64,000 bases of DNA, taken from contig NZ_CP139559.1 in assembly GCF_034263275.1 (NCBI RefSeq), positions 4,402,001 to 4,466,000 of the forward strand, given 5' to 3'. The notes under the pieces are model-generated. The model searched no databases. It was given only the letters and a program-made list of their open reading frames with translations, and was not told the origin of the DNA. The stretch is from Mucilaginibacter sp. cycad4. GTDB taxonomy: Bacteria > Bacteroidota > Bacteroidia > Sphingobacteriales > Sphingobacteriaceae. Below are positions 41,756-52,180 of this stretch, one piece after another; the stretch's first letter is position 1, and each line of letters starts with the position of its first letter. The translations under genes were made by a program, and so were the position numbers.

Positions 41756-44203
41756 CTAATCGTCATCGTCTGCTTTTTGAACGGCCTTTACAAAGGCTGC
41801 CCGTACCGGCGTGGGCACAATTGCATTTTCTCCTTTAATGGCTTTCCATATCATTTTGTTCATGATCTCATCTGGTACACGGTCAACGGCCGAAAAATCA
41901 AGCCCCCTGGCCATTGCTGCAAGCTTTGTGCCTTTAGGGTTAAGTTCATTAAGGTTAATATTTGAACGGAGGCTGTTAAATGGTTTGGTATCGGGCACTT
42001 TATTAAAACAACGCCACATGGCTGTAGCCGATGCATCATACTGGGTCATAGGCGGCAGGCCGAGAATCAGCTCGATGGTACGCAGCACAGATGACGTGGA
42101 ATACATGGTATGGTCAACAAAGTTGCGTTTTACAAATCCCCCGGCCATGTATGCAGGCGAACGATGGGCGTCAACGTGATCGGGACCATTCTGTGCATCA
42201 TCTTCCAGTATAAAAATCACGCTGTTTTCCCATATCGGGCTTTTGCTGATATGCTCCACTAACCGGCCAACGGCAAGATCATTATCCGCCACATGAGCAA
42301 AAGGTGTAGGCCTGCCCGGGGTGGTGCCCTCGGTATGGTCTGATAGCATCCGTATGGTATTTAGCCGCGGCAATGCATTGTTACGCATCAGCGAGTCAAA
42401 GTCATGTTCCCAGGCCTGGTACCGCAGGGTATCAGGGTCACGCAGGTCGCGAGTGGGATAGGCTTTTGTAAAATGATCTTTCAAGACAGGTATCTGGGGC
42501 GTGTTATCGGCATTGATAAATTCGCCATAAGTACGGAAAGTTACATTGAACCGGTTGGCCTGGTCCCAGATGTAGAGCTTATTTTTTGCGGTGAGGCCAA
42601 CTGCACCCGGGCCGCGGCCGCCATAGCTGGTAGGCCAGTTTTTTTCCATATAATCAGTAGCATAAGCACCCAGGCTCCAGTTATGCCCGTCGGCGCTAAC
42701 CTCGCCATCTACATAAAAATTATCCAGCAGCACAAAGTTTTCGGCCAAAGCATGGTGATTGGGCGTAATCCGTTTGCCAAACAGCAGCAGGCTGGTATCG
42801 CCATTGCCCTTCGGCATGTCTGACAGTACCTGGTCATACGTCCGGTTTTCCTGGATAACATAAAAAACATACTTTATTGGCGATGCAGCTCCTACTTTAG
42901 CCGGAATGGGATTGCCCTCTTCGCTGTAAGCCCCTGTTTCCTGTTCCCGGTGGTAAGGTGTATTATGAACTACTGCCTGCGAATAAACCGTCAGCTGCTT
43001 TTCTGTTGGCGTGGGAATAATGCTCAAAGTCCCCATTAATAAGCCGCCGCCGATATACTCCGTACGTGCTGGCCTGAATGGGTCGCCTCCATGCAGTACA
43101 ACGGTTTGACTTTTGGCTGCCGGGTTAGGCCCATGCGGATTGGGCAGCGACGAAAAGCCTTTAGCATTGGCTACGTACAATTTATCATCTATAACACGCA
43201 CAACGCTGGGATACCAGCCCGTAGGCACAAAACCAAGCGACTGACTGGCACCCGGTTTTGTTACGTTAAACACAGCCAGGCAGTTATTATCGGCATTAGC
43301 AATGTATAATGTTTTACCATCCTTACTCAGGGCTACCGAGTTACTGGTTGTTCCGCTAAGCGGCGTAGGCGATACTGCCGTGTTCAGGGTTTCCAGTACT
43401 TTATTTTTGCGCACATCAATTACCGATACCGTATTGTCGTTGGCGTTAGCTACGTACAGGTATTTTCCATTTCGGGAAATGCACAGGTCATTGGGATTAT
43501 CCCCTACCGCAATGGCATCTGTGAGTTTATTTTCCTTTGTATCAAATATGGCTACTTTATCGCCCCCCCAAAGACTGATGTACAATTTTGACATATCGGG
43601 CGATAACAGGCAGGTATAGGCCTCTGTGCCCAATTTAACCTGCTGAATAACGGTTTTTGTTTTGAGATCGATAAGGTACAGGCTATTATCCAGTTTGGTA
43701 ACAACGTATAAAACACCGCGCTTATCGTCAAGCGCCAGCCCGGCAGGTGAAATGGATGCCGAATTGGGCTTTTTGCTCCATGCTTCGCCCAGTTTTATGG
43801 TATCAGCTGCCAGCAGCTTATCGTTATTGATGGCATAGCGAATAATCCAGTTATTGTCACCGCCCGAGGCGTAGAGCGATTGCTCGTCTGCACTGAAAAC
43901 CAGGCCACCCCAGGCTTTACTGATCAACACTTTGTCCAGTTCACGATCTGTACGTGCGTCTAAAAGCTGAATGGTTTGAACACTCTGGCCATTATTGGTA
44001 ACCGCAGCATAATGATGGCTTTTGCTTACAGCGATATTCAGCGGCAGATCGCCCAGGGGCAGGCTCTTGCCAACAGGCGTTAATGACCACCCGTTGGGCA
44101 ATTTTACCCGTTTATTTTCAATAGCGGCAAGATCTTGTGCCTGAACGAACCTGCTGCAGATAAGCAGCAAAACGATTAGGCATAGCATTTTTTTTGGTGA
44201 CAT
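41756..44203 (-). CDS. YncE-like propeller fused to a phosphoesterase domain, exported
   Basis: An 815-residue protein with a signal peptide (1-22, VQAQ). Residues about 40-370 form a YncE/cytochrome-D1-like beta-propeller with repeats such as GKYLYVANANDNTVSVIDV. From about 440 a phosphoesterase/alkaline-phosphatase-superfamily domain begins (YVFYVIQENRTYDQVLSDMP), with metal-site motifs ILEDDAQNGPDHVDAHRSPAY. This two-domain build is widespread in Bacteroidota. It would hydrolyse phosphoesters (phospholipase C/acid phosphatase-like) in the periplasm or at the surface. It ends in an acidic KADDDD tail. The gene is alone between two terminators. Confidence 0.93.
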   Translation of the reverse strand: MSPKKMLCLIVLLLICSRFVQAQDLAAIENKRVKLPNGWSLTPVGKSLPLGDLPLNIAVSKSHHYAAVTNNGQSVQTIQLLDARTDRELDKVLISKAWGGLVFSADEQSLYASGGDNNWIIRYAINNDKLLAADTIKLGEAWSKKPNSASISPAGLALDDKRGVLYVVTKLDNSLYLIDLKTKTVIQQVKLGTEAYTCLLSPDMSKLYISLWGGDKVAIFDTKENKLTDAIAVGDNPNDLCISRNGKYLYVANANDNTVSVIDVRKNKVLETLNTAVSPTPLSGTTSNSVALSKDGKTLYIANADNNCLAVFNVTKPGASQSLGFVPTGWYPSVVRVIDDKLYVANAKGFSSLPNPHGPNPAAKSQTVVLHGGDPFRPARTEYIGGGLLMGTLSIIPTPTEKQLTVYSQAVVHNTPYHREQETGAYSEEGNPIPAKVGAASPIKYVFYVIQENRTYDQVLSDMPKGNGDTSLLLFGKRITPNHHALAENFVLLDNFYVDGEVSADGHNWSLGAYATDYMEKNWPTSYGGRGPGAVGLTAKNKLYIWDQANRFNVTFRTYGEFINADNTPQIPVLKDHFTKAYPTRDLRDPDTLRYQAWEHDFDSLMRNNALPRLNTIRMLSDHTEGTTPGRPTPFAHVADNDLAVGRLVEHISKSPIWENSVIFILEDDAQNGPDHVDAHRSPAYMAGGFVKRNFVDHTMYSTSSVLRTIELILGLPPMTQYDASATAMWRCFNKVPDTKPFNSLRSNINLNELNPKGTKLAAMARGLDFSAVDRVPDEIMNKMIWKAIKGENAIVPTPVRAAFVKAVQKADDDD

Positions 44204-44462
44204 AAGACAATGATATGCCGGTAAAAGTAGACCACCAATATTAATACATTATTAAATCAGGGACCCATATCATCAGCTTAATTGTAACAAAATCAATAGA
44301 AATCAGGTGGCATTAACATATATCAACTTTGTCGGTCAAAAAAAAGCGTAGTTCAAGCACGGTGTCAGGATTAGATAAATGTGAAGCCCCAACAAGACAT
44401 GTTGCCTTTATGAGCTGATTTTATAGGTTAATTTAAATCTGCAATAAACCCTGATGGAACGG

Positions 44463-44485
44463 AAAAAGGGGCATCGCTGCCCCTT
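44463..44485 (-). terminator. Intrinsic terminator after the GH43-like gene
   Basis: The arms AAGGGGCA (44466-44473) and TGCCCCTT (44478-44485) form a tight GC-rich stem with a TCGC loop, followed on the minus strand by a short T run. It lies 44 bases past the stop at 44529. The remaining bases of the 44204-44528 gap hold no gene. Confidence 0.75.
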
Positions 44486-44528
44486 AATCTATTAACTAAC
44501 CTTATGAATTGTACCCCAAAAAAGCCGA

Positions 44529-45518
44529 TTAATTTACAGTGCCGTTTTTAACATCGATCTTAAACGAAGCAGGCTCAGGAAGCCAGAGCTTTCCATCTCC
44601 GATCTGGACAGGCATCCATAAATAACGGGAATCCCATTGTTCTTTCGGTTTCCAGATATCTCCGAGAAACAATACTGTGGTACCCTTCTTCCCGCTAACT
44701 TTAAGCAATAGTGTAGATTGCGAACCATAAGTATTTTCTTCCTTCGGCGCAATGTCTTTAAACTCCGACCATGGGCCTTCCAGGGTCTTTGCTGTGGCAT
44801 AGCGATTGGGGTTTGGCCTCCAGCCGGTAAGCGCAGAGCCTATGGCGTAATAAAGGCCATTATAATGCACTATGGCCCCACCTTCCATATGTTCGGCTAT
44901 CAGGCACATCTCCCGGTCAATACTAAGGCAATCTTCCGAGAGGCGAACAATATGAAACCCGAGCGGACGGTCTTCGAAAACAAGATATGGCGTGCCGTCA
45001 TCGTCTATAAACTGGCCAATGTCCCGGCTTTCGTGCCCCAGGGGCCTGAAGCTTTTCAGGTATTTAAAATTACCATCAGGGCGGTCGCTTACGGCGATGC
45101 CAACCCGGGCAAACTTATAGGTTGCATTGTCAAGATGGAAATACATTACATATTGCCGGCTCTTTTTGCTGTAGAAAACTTTGGGCCTTTCCAGGATCCA
45201 GCGCTGCCCCAGGTTTTCAGGATCGGTCATTTGAACAACATCGCCTTTGAATGTCCAGTTAGTCAGGTCTTTTGATGTATAACAACTAACATAACGTTTA
45301 TTTGAATCCAGTCCCCGCCGTCGTTCTTCGCCGTACCAGTAGTATGTGTTCTTTATTTTTATAATCCCCCCGCCATGCGCCTGGATATGTTCTCCCCGGT
45401 TATCGGGCCAAACTTCTCCCGGATTTATGCTTTTTTGATGCTGTGCATACAATTTGCCCGCAAACAGCAAAGCCACGACAGAAATAGTTATTCTTTTTAA
45501 AAGTATCGTTTTAATCAT
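44529..45518 (-). CDS. GH43-like five-bladed propeller glycosidase, exported
   Basis: A 329-residue protein with signal peptide (1-25). The motifs IQAHGGGIIKIKNTYYWYGEERR, SCYTSKDLTNWTFKGDV, RPKVFYSKKSRQYVMYFHLD, QFIDDDGTPYLVFEDRP and AGSA-like AIGSALTGWRPNPN follow GH43 galactanase/arabinosidase-like enzymes (the GH43_24/34 type is my best guess). It begins 31 bases after the ECF sigma factor stop on the same strand, so the two are probably co-transcribed. It is a distant homologue of the enzyme at 32504-33481. Confidence 0.87.
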   Translation of the reverse strand: MIKTILLKRITISVVALLFAGKLYAQHQKSINPGEVWPDNRGEHIQAHGGGIIKIKNTYYWYGEERRRGLDSNKRYVSCYTSKDLTNWTFKGDVVQMTDPENLGQRWILERPKVFYSKKSRQYVMYFHLDNATYKFARVGIAVSDRPDGNFKYLKSFRPLGHESRDIGQFIDDDGTPYLVFEDRPLGFHIVRLSEDCLSIDREMCLIAEHMEGGAIVHYNGLYYAIGSALTGWRPNPNRYATAKTLEGPWSEFKDIAPKEENTYGSQSTLLLKVSGKKGTTVLFLGDIWKPKEQWDSRYLWMPVQIGDGKLWLPEPASFKIDVKNGTVN

Positions 45519-45549
45519 TCAGTGTTTTTTAAAAGTCAGGAAATCGTTT

Positions 45550-46134
45550 TTATGAAAGCACCAATTCTGTTGTGGCTATCTTGCTGCCTTCAGAAAGTTT
45601 AATACGCAGTTGATTGATTCCCCGGTGTACATGGTTAACAACCGACTGATATTGTAAACCCGTTACCTCAGCAATCTGATCGTAATTCCAATTGTCAAAA
45701 TATCTTAAAAAGATCATCTCCTTTTGGCGCCTTGGCAAGGTATTCAAGGCAAGGGCAAGCATGTGCTCCACTTCTCTCCCGGTTTCTTCCAAAACAAGCA
45801 CATCTTCCCTCGAAAAAACAATATCGATATCATGACTTGCGGATAAGCCTACAAACTCGGGCCGGGAGGCCTTTAAAAAATTAATGGCAAGTGACCGCGC
45901 TGATTTAAAGAAATAGTATTTAACATTTCTGATAGGTCCAAATGTTATCCTCCGCTCCCACATTTTTATAAACAGTTCCTGTAAAACGTCCTGGGCTGTA
46001 GCCTCATCTTTGATAATTTTATAGAGGTAGAAATACAAACCGGAATACAGTTCGTCATGTATCCTGCCAAAAGATTTGACATTTCCCTGGAGGGCTTCTT
46101 CCCACCATGTAGTTAGCTGGTTACAATTGTTCAT
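45550..46134 (-). CDS. ECF-type RNA polymerase sigma factor
   Basis: A 194-residue sigma-70 family factor of the Bacteroidota ECF group. Region 2 is seen in ATAQDVLQELFIKMWERR and region 4 in LPRRQKEMIFLRYFDNWNYDQIAEVTGLQYQSVVNHVHRGINQLR. Such factors usually work with a FecR-like anti-sigma factor and a SusC transporter bearing an N-terminal signalling domain; neither is adjacent here. It is co-directional with the GH43-like gene 31 bases downstream. Confidence 0.93.
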   Translation of the reverse strand: MNNCNQLTTWWEEALQGNVKSFGRIHDELYSGLYFYLYKIIKDEATAQDVLQELFIKMWERRITFGPIRNVKYYFFKSARSLAINFLKASRPEFVGLSASHDIDIVFSREDVLVLEETGREVEHMLALALNTLPRRQKEMIFLRYFDNWNYDQIAEVTGLQYQSVVNHVHRGINQLRIKLSEGSKIATTELVLS

Positions 46135-46387
46135 ATTGGCTTTAAAAACTGGTTTCTCTTTAAACTGGCCGTTACCGACTTTAGGAACCTAAGCTGAAAA
46201 CCGATTTACATAATCGATTAAGTAAGTTTGCCTGCGGTTCTAATAACTGGTTTATATAAGCTAATATGAATAGATTTTATTCAGCAGATGGGACTCAAAT
46301 TGGTCATTTATGTGGTATAAATTCGGCAATTTATCAATTTACTCAATTGATTAAGCAATGGAAAGAATACACACAAATAGCTAAATA

Positions 46388-49300
46388 TCAATTAATTATG
46401 TTTTTTCTTTTCTTAAATACGGGTCTTTTTTGCTTAAGAAAATCTGATGGGTTAGCGCCAAACAGTTTAAAAAACTGATCGCGGAAGTATTTGATACTGT
46501 TAAAGCCTGTTTCAATGGCTACTTCATTGACATTCATATCCGACTGGATCAACAGCTCAGCCGCCTTTCTGAGGCGTATGTAGCGTATGAAGCTATTGAC
46601 AGTATGACCAGACAGCGACTTAATTTTGCGGTAAAGATTTGAATGGCTCATGCCGATCTCTGAAGCCAGTATTTTGATGTTGAAATTCTCATCAGTAATG
46701 TGCTGCTCAACAATTTCGATACATTTTTCCAGGAAGTGCTTATACTCATCCGAAATAGTGACGTTAACCGATTTCAGGGTAATTGTATTATAAAAATAGC
46801 TTTGAAGGTTACTCCTGTTTTGCAGCAGATTGGCAATACGCGCTACCAGCACGTCCTTATCAAAAGGTTTGGAAATATAGTCGTCGGCGCCGCTTTCCAG
46901 GCCTTTGATCTTATTTTCGGCTGATGAGCTGGCTGTTAGCAAAATCATCGGGATATGGCTCAATTGCTGGTCCTGTTTAATGGTTGAGCAAAGTTCAATG
47001 CCATTTAAACCCGGCATCATTACGTCGCAGATAATGAGATCGGGTTGTTTTTCTTTCGCTTTCTGTAAACCGGCCAAGCCATTATCTGCCTCGTAAACCC
47101 TGTAACGGCTTTCAAGAATGGAACAAATGTAAGCCCGGATCTCGCTATCATCATCAATAACCAAAACCCTTTGTTTGTCGGTAAAAATCTTATCAGCTTC
47201 AAAATCAAGATCATTCATTTGACCGGCTTCAGCAATAGCCGGCTGGTCTTCTACCATTTCGCGGAGCAAGGGCGATAAATCAGCAGCATCGGCTGCTGCT
47301 GCCACATCCGGCGGATAATGAGCTGTGCCTTTTAACAGGGTTAAACAAAAATCAGAACCTTTGCCAGGCTCACTTTCAAACATTAATGAGCCGCCGTGAT
47401 CTTTGGTAAACTGGCGGGCCAGGAATAAGCCGATACCAAAGCCCCCTTTTGCCGCCTGGCCATGCGCATTTGACCTGTAAAACTTTTCGAAGATATGTTT
47501 TCCCGCTTCCGGAGATATTCCCGGACCATTATCAATCACATTGATCACCACCTCATCTGCGCCCGATTGCAGGCCAACGCAAACGGCTTTCCCGGCCGGC
47601 GTATATTTAATTGCATTGGATATAAGATTAAACAGGATAATTTCAACCTTTTCCCTGTCTCCGTAAATCAGCACCGGCTCTTCCGGCACGTTTAATTCAA
47701 AGCTGATACCCGAAAGCCTGGCCTGCTGCACAAAACACAAAAACACTTCCCGGCAAACAAGGGTAATGTCCATCGGCGCAATTTGCAGGATCCCGGAGCC
47801 AGCATCGGCCTTACGAAACAGCAGCAGCTGATCAACAAGGCTTAACAGGCGCCTTGAATTACGATAAACGATATTAAGCTCCGCACGGTTCTCGGGACCA
47901 ATTTTTGCAAGCAAATCCCTCACCGGATTGATGATGAGTGAAAGAGGCGTACGAAATTCATGAGAAACACCGGTAAAAAACTCTACGCGCCGGTCATTCA
48001 ATTCGCGTTCCTTTTCCTGCAGGTCTCGCTGGTGTGCAGCAGCGGCGTTAGCCAGTTGCACCTCATATCTAAGCCGCGTTTCCCTGAACCTATAACGCAG
48101 ATACCAGTAAACAACTCCCGCAAGCAACATTGCATAAATCAGGTATGCCCAGATGGTACGATACCAGGGAGGCAAAATAATGATATGAAGATGGATTTCA
48201 CGGCCGATCCATTGGCCCTCGGCGTTGGTACAGTTAATTTTCAATGTATACGTACCGGGGGCTAAGCGGGTATAAAGCGCATTACGCTGCCGCCCTGCAT
48301 AAACCCATCCCCTGTCCCAGCCCTGGAGCATATAACGATAACCGATCCTATCCTGTGCGGTAAATTCGATAGCAGCAAAACTTACGGCTACTGATGCCAG
48401 ATCGTAAGGAACCTCTAACAACCGGATAACATTACCGGCATCCGTTTTAACATAGTCCGGATAGGTGCTTATTGGTTTATTATTAATTTTAATATCAGTT
48501 ATGGCAATGTTGGGAGCATCATGCAGGGGCAGGATTGCCTGCGGATAAAACATCGTAACACCATTGATGCCCCCAAACGCAAGCTGACCATTATTGAGCC
48601 TTAGCGCCGCATTAAAGTTAAATTCGTTACTTGCCAGGCCATCACTTTCAAAAAAATTGGTAAAACTAACAGTTTTAGGATCAAAGCGGCAAAGCCCGTT
48701 GTAAGTGCTCAGCCACAAATGCTTTTGCGCATCTTCCAAAATGGCCAGCACAGTATTATTACTAAGCCCGTTACTGGTGGTATAGCGGTGAATTACTTTT
48801 TCCCCGGATGCCGAAAAATACAACAAACCAGCCTCTGTACCCAGCCACATGTCGCCGTTGTCTGCTTTCTGCATTGATCTTACCGCTTTACCTATCGGAT
48901 AAAACTTATATGCATTGTTTTTTAGATCAATCTTATAAACACCTTCGAAATTTCCTGCCCAAAGGTTTCCAAAACGGTCTTCGCCCATAGACAGGATATT
49001 GGTCAATGCTGCATCATACAACCGGAATTGATTATTGTGCTTATCATATAGAAACAGCCCGTCCTGTAAACCGCTGGCCCAAAGATTCTCTGAATGGTCC
49101 CGGTATAGGCACCAGAACACTATGCGGTTAGCAACTCCCTGCCTGTCTACGCCCCGAAATGTAGTGAATGTATTGGAGCCCGGCTGGTACAGGTTAATAC
49201 CGCCTCCATAAGTGGCAATCCAGGTCCTGCCTTCGCTATCCCCGGCAATGCTGGTTACAAAGTTTGAGCTCAGGGTGCCTGGCTGTGAGGCATCATGGCG

Positions 49301-50494
49301 AAAATTAATAAAGCGATGTGCCTGCCGGTCCCAAATGCTCAATCCCCCGCCATCGGTACCTATCCACAACCTGCCATCAGGGGCTTCATATAAGGATTTA
49401 ACAAAGCTACTGATAAGGCTATTGGCGTTCAGATCATTATGCCTGATATTTATAAAACGTTCCTTTACCTCATCAATAACATTAATTCCCCCCCGCAACG
49501 TACCGATCCACTTTCTGCCTTCCCGGTCTAAAAATAAGGCATAAACAGCATCGCTTGAAAGTGAGTGTTCATCGCTCCCTGCGGGCAGATAGCTGATCTT
49601 GTTGCGTCTCTTATCCAGGATCTGGATCCCGCCGCCGTCGGTACTCACCCAAAGGGTACTATCGGGCATGGTTTGCAGGCTTGTTATACGGCCCGATTTG
49701 AAGGGGCCCGTAACTTCATCAAAAAGGCGGTCATATCGCCCTGTTCCGAAATCATAATGGTGCAGGCCCTGGGTTGTGCCTACCCATAAGCCATTGCCTT
49801 CGGGATAAATACAGGTAGCTCCGGTAACCGACGTGTTCAGTAACCTCAAAGTACCGTGTACGGCATCGTATTTGAAAAGGCCGGCGGCGCTGATCAGCAC
49901 ATAGGCCTGGTTGCCGGGCCCCACGTACAATGCGCCAACATTGTAACTCTGTACAGCTTTTCCGTTATTATAGTATGGTATAACACGGCCAGTTCGTTTT
50001 CCTTTATCCATAACGATGAGGCCGTTGGAGAGGGTGGCAATGAAGATACGCCCCGAACGGTCTGTTTTGATATCCCTGATAAAGGATGTAACGGGCGTTT
50101 CTTTGCCGGCCAAAATCACATATGCCGGAGAAAACTCTTCGGTTACCGGGTTTAAGATACTTATGCCCTGGCGCGTACCTACCCATAAATTATTGGCGGC
50201 ATCCTCTGCAATACAATTAATAAAATTATGAATAATTGAATGTTGATTTTCGGGCTGATTACGGTAAATACGGAAGTCATATCCATCAAAACGGTTTAAG
50301 CCATCATAAGTGCCAAACCACATATAGCCTGAATGATCCTGGAAAATGCACCGCACTTCGCTATTGGAAAGCCCGTCTTTAAGGCCAAGCCGTTGAATAT
50401 TGGGTAAAGCAAGCGCTGCAACTCCGCTATTGAACATAAGCGCTCCAAAAATAATTACACAACACCACCGTGCGGCTGTTTTAAATGGCCGCAT
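46388..50494 (-). CDS. Hybrid two-component system protein with AraC output (HTCS)
   Basis: A single-chain sensor and regulator of about 1368 residues. I chose the ATG at 50494 (MRPFKTAARWCC), which gives a proper signal peptide; the frame is open to 50566. It has about 14 reg_prop propeller repeats (LWVGTRQGISILN-type), a Y_Y_Y domain, one membrane segment, HisKA with VSHEFRTPLSL, an HATPase domain (NAIKYTPAGKA, DNGPGIS, GFGIGLFLARQ), one receiver (VLVIDDDSEIR, phospho-Asp in LIICDVMMPG) and a C-terminal AraC helix-turn-helix (INEVAIETGFNSIKYFRDQFFKLFGANPSDFLK-like region). It would sense an oligosaccharide in the periplasm and switch on the neighbouring carbohydrate genes. Confidence 0.96.
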   Translation of the reverse strand: MRPFKTAARWCCVIIFGALMFNSGVAALALPNIQRLGLKDGLSNSEVRCIFQDHSGYMWFGTYDGLNRFDGYDFRIYRNQPENQHSIIHNFINCIAEDAANNLWVGTRQGISILNPVTEEFSPAYVILAGKETPVTSFIRDIKTDRSGRIFIATLSNGLIVMDKGKRTGRVIPYYNNGKAVQSYNVGALYVGPGNQAYVLISAAGLFKYDAVHGTLRLLNTSVTGATCIYPEGNGLWVGTTQGLHHYDFGTGRYDRLFDEVTGPFKSGRITSLQTMPDSTLWVSTDGGGIQILDKRRNKISYLPAGSDEHSLSSDAVYALFLDREGRKWIGTLRGGINVIDEVKERFINIRHNDLNANSLISSFVKSLYEAPDGRLWIGTDGGGLSIWDRQAHRFINFRHDASQPGTLSSNFVTSIAGDSEGRTWIATYGGGINLYQPGSNTFTTFRGVDRQGVANRIVFWCLYRDHSENLWASGLQDGLFLYDKHNNQFRLYDAALTNILSMGEDRFGNLWAGNFEGVYKIDLKNNAYKFYPIGKAVRSMQKADNGDMWLGTEAGLLYFSASGEKVIHRYTTSNGLSNNTVLAILEDAQKHLWLSTYNGLCRFDPKTVSFTNFFESDGLASNEFNFNAALRLNNGQLAFGGINGVTMFYPQAILPLHDAPNIAITDIKINNKPISTYPDYVKTDAGNVIRLLEVPYDLASVAVSFAAIEFTAQDRIGYRYMLQGWDRGWVYAGRQRNALYTRLAPGTYTLKINCTNAEGQWIGREIHLHIIILPPWYRTIWAYLIYAMLLAGVVYWYLRYRFRETRLRYEVQLANAAAAHQRDLQEKERELNDRRVEFFTGVSHEFRTPLSLIINPVRDLLAKIGPENRAELNIVYRNSRRLLSLVDQLLLFRKADAGSGILQIAPMDITLVCREVFLCFVQQARLSGISFELNVPEEPVLIYGDREKVEIILFNLISNAIKYTPAGKAVCVGLQSGADEVVINVIDNGPGISPEAGKHIFEKFYRSNAHGQAAKGGFGIGLFLARQFTKDHGGSLMFESEPGKGSDFCLTLLKGTAHYPPDVAAAADAADLSPLLREMVEDQPAIAEAGQMNDLDFEADKIFTDKQRVLVIDDDSEIRAYICSILESRYRVYEADNGLAGLQKAKEKQPDLIICDVMMPGLNGIELCSTIKQDQQLSHIPMILLTASSSAENKIKGLESGADDYISKPFDKDVLVARIANLLQNRSNLQSYFYNTITLKSVNVTISDEYKHFLEKCIEIVEQHITDENFNIKILASEIGMSHSNLYRKIKSLSGHTVNSFIRYIRLRKAAELLIQSDMNVNEVAIETGFNSIKYFRDQFFKLFGANPSDFLKQKRPVFKKRKNIIN

Positions 50495-50588
50495 ACAGGA
50501 GGATACCGGTTGTTGAAGATTGCTCAATTTTAGTATACATGCCGCGAAGCATTGGTTTTGCTTCAAAACTGCCCAATCAGGTTTAATA

Positions 50589-50849
50589 TTATTCCTGACG
50601 TTTCTTTTTAGGTTCCTGATTTATTTTCTGAACAATTGAATTCCAGCTTTTCTTGATCGCTTGTTCGTCTGCTTTCGGATTTTTTATCTGAAATAGCTCT
50701 AAGGGTTCCGCTCCGTTTCGCTTTTTTTTCATAAATCGATACACTATCGTGTCTGCACCCTGTAACATTTTATTCAAAACAAAAATATAATTATCTGACA
50801 AATAATGGGCATGTAATATACCTGCACCCCAATCAATCATTTCCCTCAA
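50589..50849 (-). CDS. Small hypothetical protein upstream of the HTCS gene
   Basis: An 86-residue frame that I do not recognise (MREMIDWGAGILHAHYLSDNY...). The second half is rich in Lys and Asn and ends PKKKRQE. There is no signal or membrane segment. It is co-directional with the HTCS gene, 94 bases ahead of the chosen HTCS start. It could be real or the remnant of a larger gene. Confidence 0.35.
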   Translation of the reverse strand: MREMIDWGAGILHAHYLSDNYIFVLNKMLQGADTIVYRFMKKKRNGAEPLELFQIKNPKADEQAIKKSWNSIVQKINQEPKKKRQE

Positions 50850-50870
50850 TATTCCCTGCTATTTATCTTT

Positions 50871-50899
50871 AACAAAAAGGGCTTCCTTTCAGAAGCCTT
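50871..50899 (-). terminator. Intrinsic terminator after the LacI-type gene
   Basis: The arms GGCTTC (50880-50885) and GAAGCC (50892-50897), extended by A-T and G-T pairs, are followed on the minus strand by CTTTTTG. It lies 113 bases past the stop of the LacI-type regulator gene. Confidence 0.6.
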
Positions 50900-51011
50900 A
50901 TTATAACCAACTTAACTAAAACCGAACGGTTTATTAGGGGAGAGTTATAACAAAGACAACCCCAGGCAGGTTTGATACTCATTTTTTTTCATTTTTTTTA
51001 TTTCGGATAAA

Positions 51012-52034
51012 TTACACCGGTAACCTTGCAGATGAATCCCTGACGACCAGTTTGGTTTTCAATAAAATATTTTGCGAATCGATTATATGGTTATCCTGAA
51101 GCTCTTCCAATAAAATTTTGGTAACCCTGAGCCCGATCTCCGTTATAGGCTGGGCCACAGCAGTTATAGCAGGGTTAAAAAGAGCAAAATTGTTAATATC
51201 ATCAAATACAGCAACACCGATATCTTTGGTAATTACCAGTCCTGATTCCTTCAGGGCCTGCAGGCCGCTTAAGGCGAGATAGTTGGTTGCAAAAAAAATG
51301 GCATCTATATCCTTTTTGCTTTTCAGCAGATTTTTAAGGTTCTGGACCGTTTTGTGTGGATCTTCATTATAAATAATTTCTTTTAGGATAGGCGGCAGCT
51401 CATGTTTTTGGAGGGCTGCCAGGTAACCGTTTACACGTTCATTCATTTGATCCTGACCGGCTGCAAGTGTAACCATGGCAATGTTACGGAAGCCGTTATC
51501 TATCAAATGTAAAACAGCAGCCTCGCTGCCGCGAAAATTATCGACAAGTACTTTAGAACATTGCAGATCCGGTGAAGCGCGGTCAAATACCACCACCGGG
51601 TAACCTTCGTTTACAAGCTGGTTAATATCTTCTTCCAAACCGGCTGTAGGCGCCAGAATGTACCCATCCACCTGGTAGTTTTTAAAAGTTTGAAGCAGGT
51701 CACGGGCAATAACGGTAGAGTTTTCAGAACTGCCATAAATAACACGGTAATCTTCTTTATAGATATGCTCTTCCACAACCCTTGCAATTGCGGAGAAAAA
51801 AGGATCGCTGATATCTTCCACAATCATTCCCACTGTTTTACTTTTCCCTGTCCGCAGGCTGGCTGCCAGCCGGTTTGGCCGGTAACCTACCTTTTCTACA
51901 AACCTCAGTATCTTATTTTCCAGCGCCACGCTGATGCCATATTGCCTCGCCTTGCCATTAAGCACGTAGGAAACAGATGCTTCTGACACTTTTAATGCAG
52001 CAGCAATATCCTTCAAAGCCAATTTTTTTTTCAT
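51012..52034 (-). CDS. LacI-family transcriptional regulator
   Basis: A 340-residue regulator from the ATG at 52034 (MKKKLALKDIAAALK); an ATG 9 bases upstream is also possible. The N-terminal helix-turn-helix and hinge are clear (LKDIAAALKVSEASVSYVLNGKARQYGIS, then VGYRPNRLAASLRTGKS). The sugar-binding periplasmic-protein-like domain follows (KTVGMIVEDISDPFFSAIARVVEEH to the end). It sits between the HTCS gene and the divergent GH28-like gene, so it probably controls part of this carbohydrate cluster, with a sugar or sugar phosphate as inducer. No operator could be placed in the 52035-52396 region. Confidence 0.94.
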   Translation of the reverse strand: MKKKLALKDIAAALKVSEASVSYVLNGKARQYGISVALENKILRFVEKVGYRPNRLAASLRTGKSKTVGMIVEDISDPFFSAIARVVEEHIYKEDYRVIYGSSENSTVIARDLLQTFKNYQVDGYILAPTAGLEEDINQLVNEGYPVVVFDRASPDLQCSKVLVDNFRGSEAAVLHLIDNGFRNIAMVTLAAGQDQMNERVNGYLAALQKHELPPILKEIIYNEDPHKTVQNLKNLLKSKKDIDAIFFATNYLALSGLQALKESGLVITKDIGVAVFDDINNFALFNPAITAVAQPITEIGLRVTKILLEELQDNHIIDSQNILLKTKLVVRDSSARLPV

Positions 52035-52180
52035 TTCGCCCAAAGCTGGATCCTCCTTAAGTCAAACTAATACAATCATCAATAATGCCGAATACGGGGC
52101 GACAACAATAGTAAAGACAAGCAATGGCATAAAATATACTCAAAAGGATCAATGATTTAGTTCAAATCGTTCAAGGTTAC

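Noticed and set aside
46266..46478. Plus-strand 70-codon frame near the HTCS 3' end
   Set aside because: Much of it is antisense to the HTCS C-terminus and it has no recognisable features.
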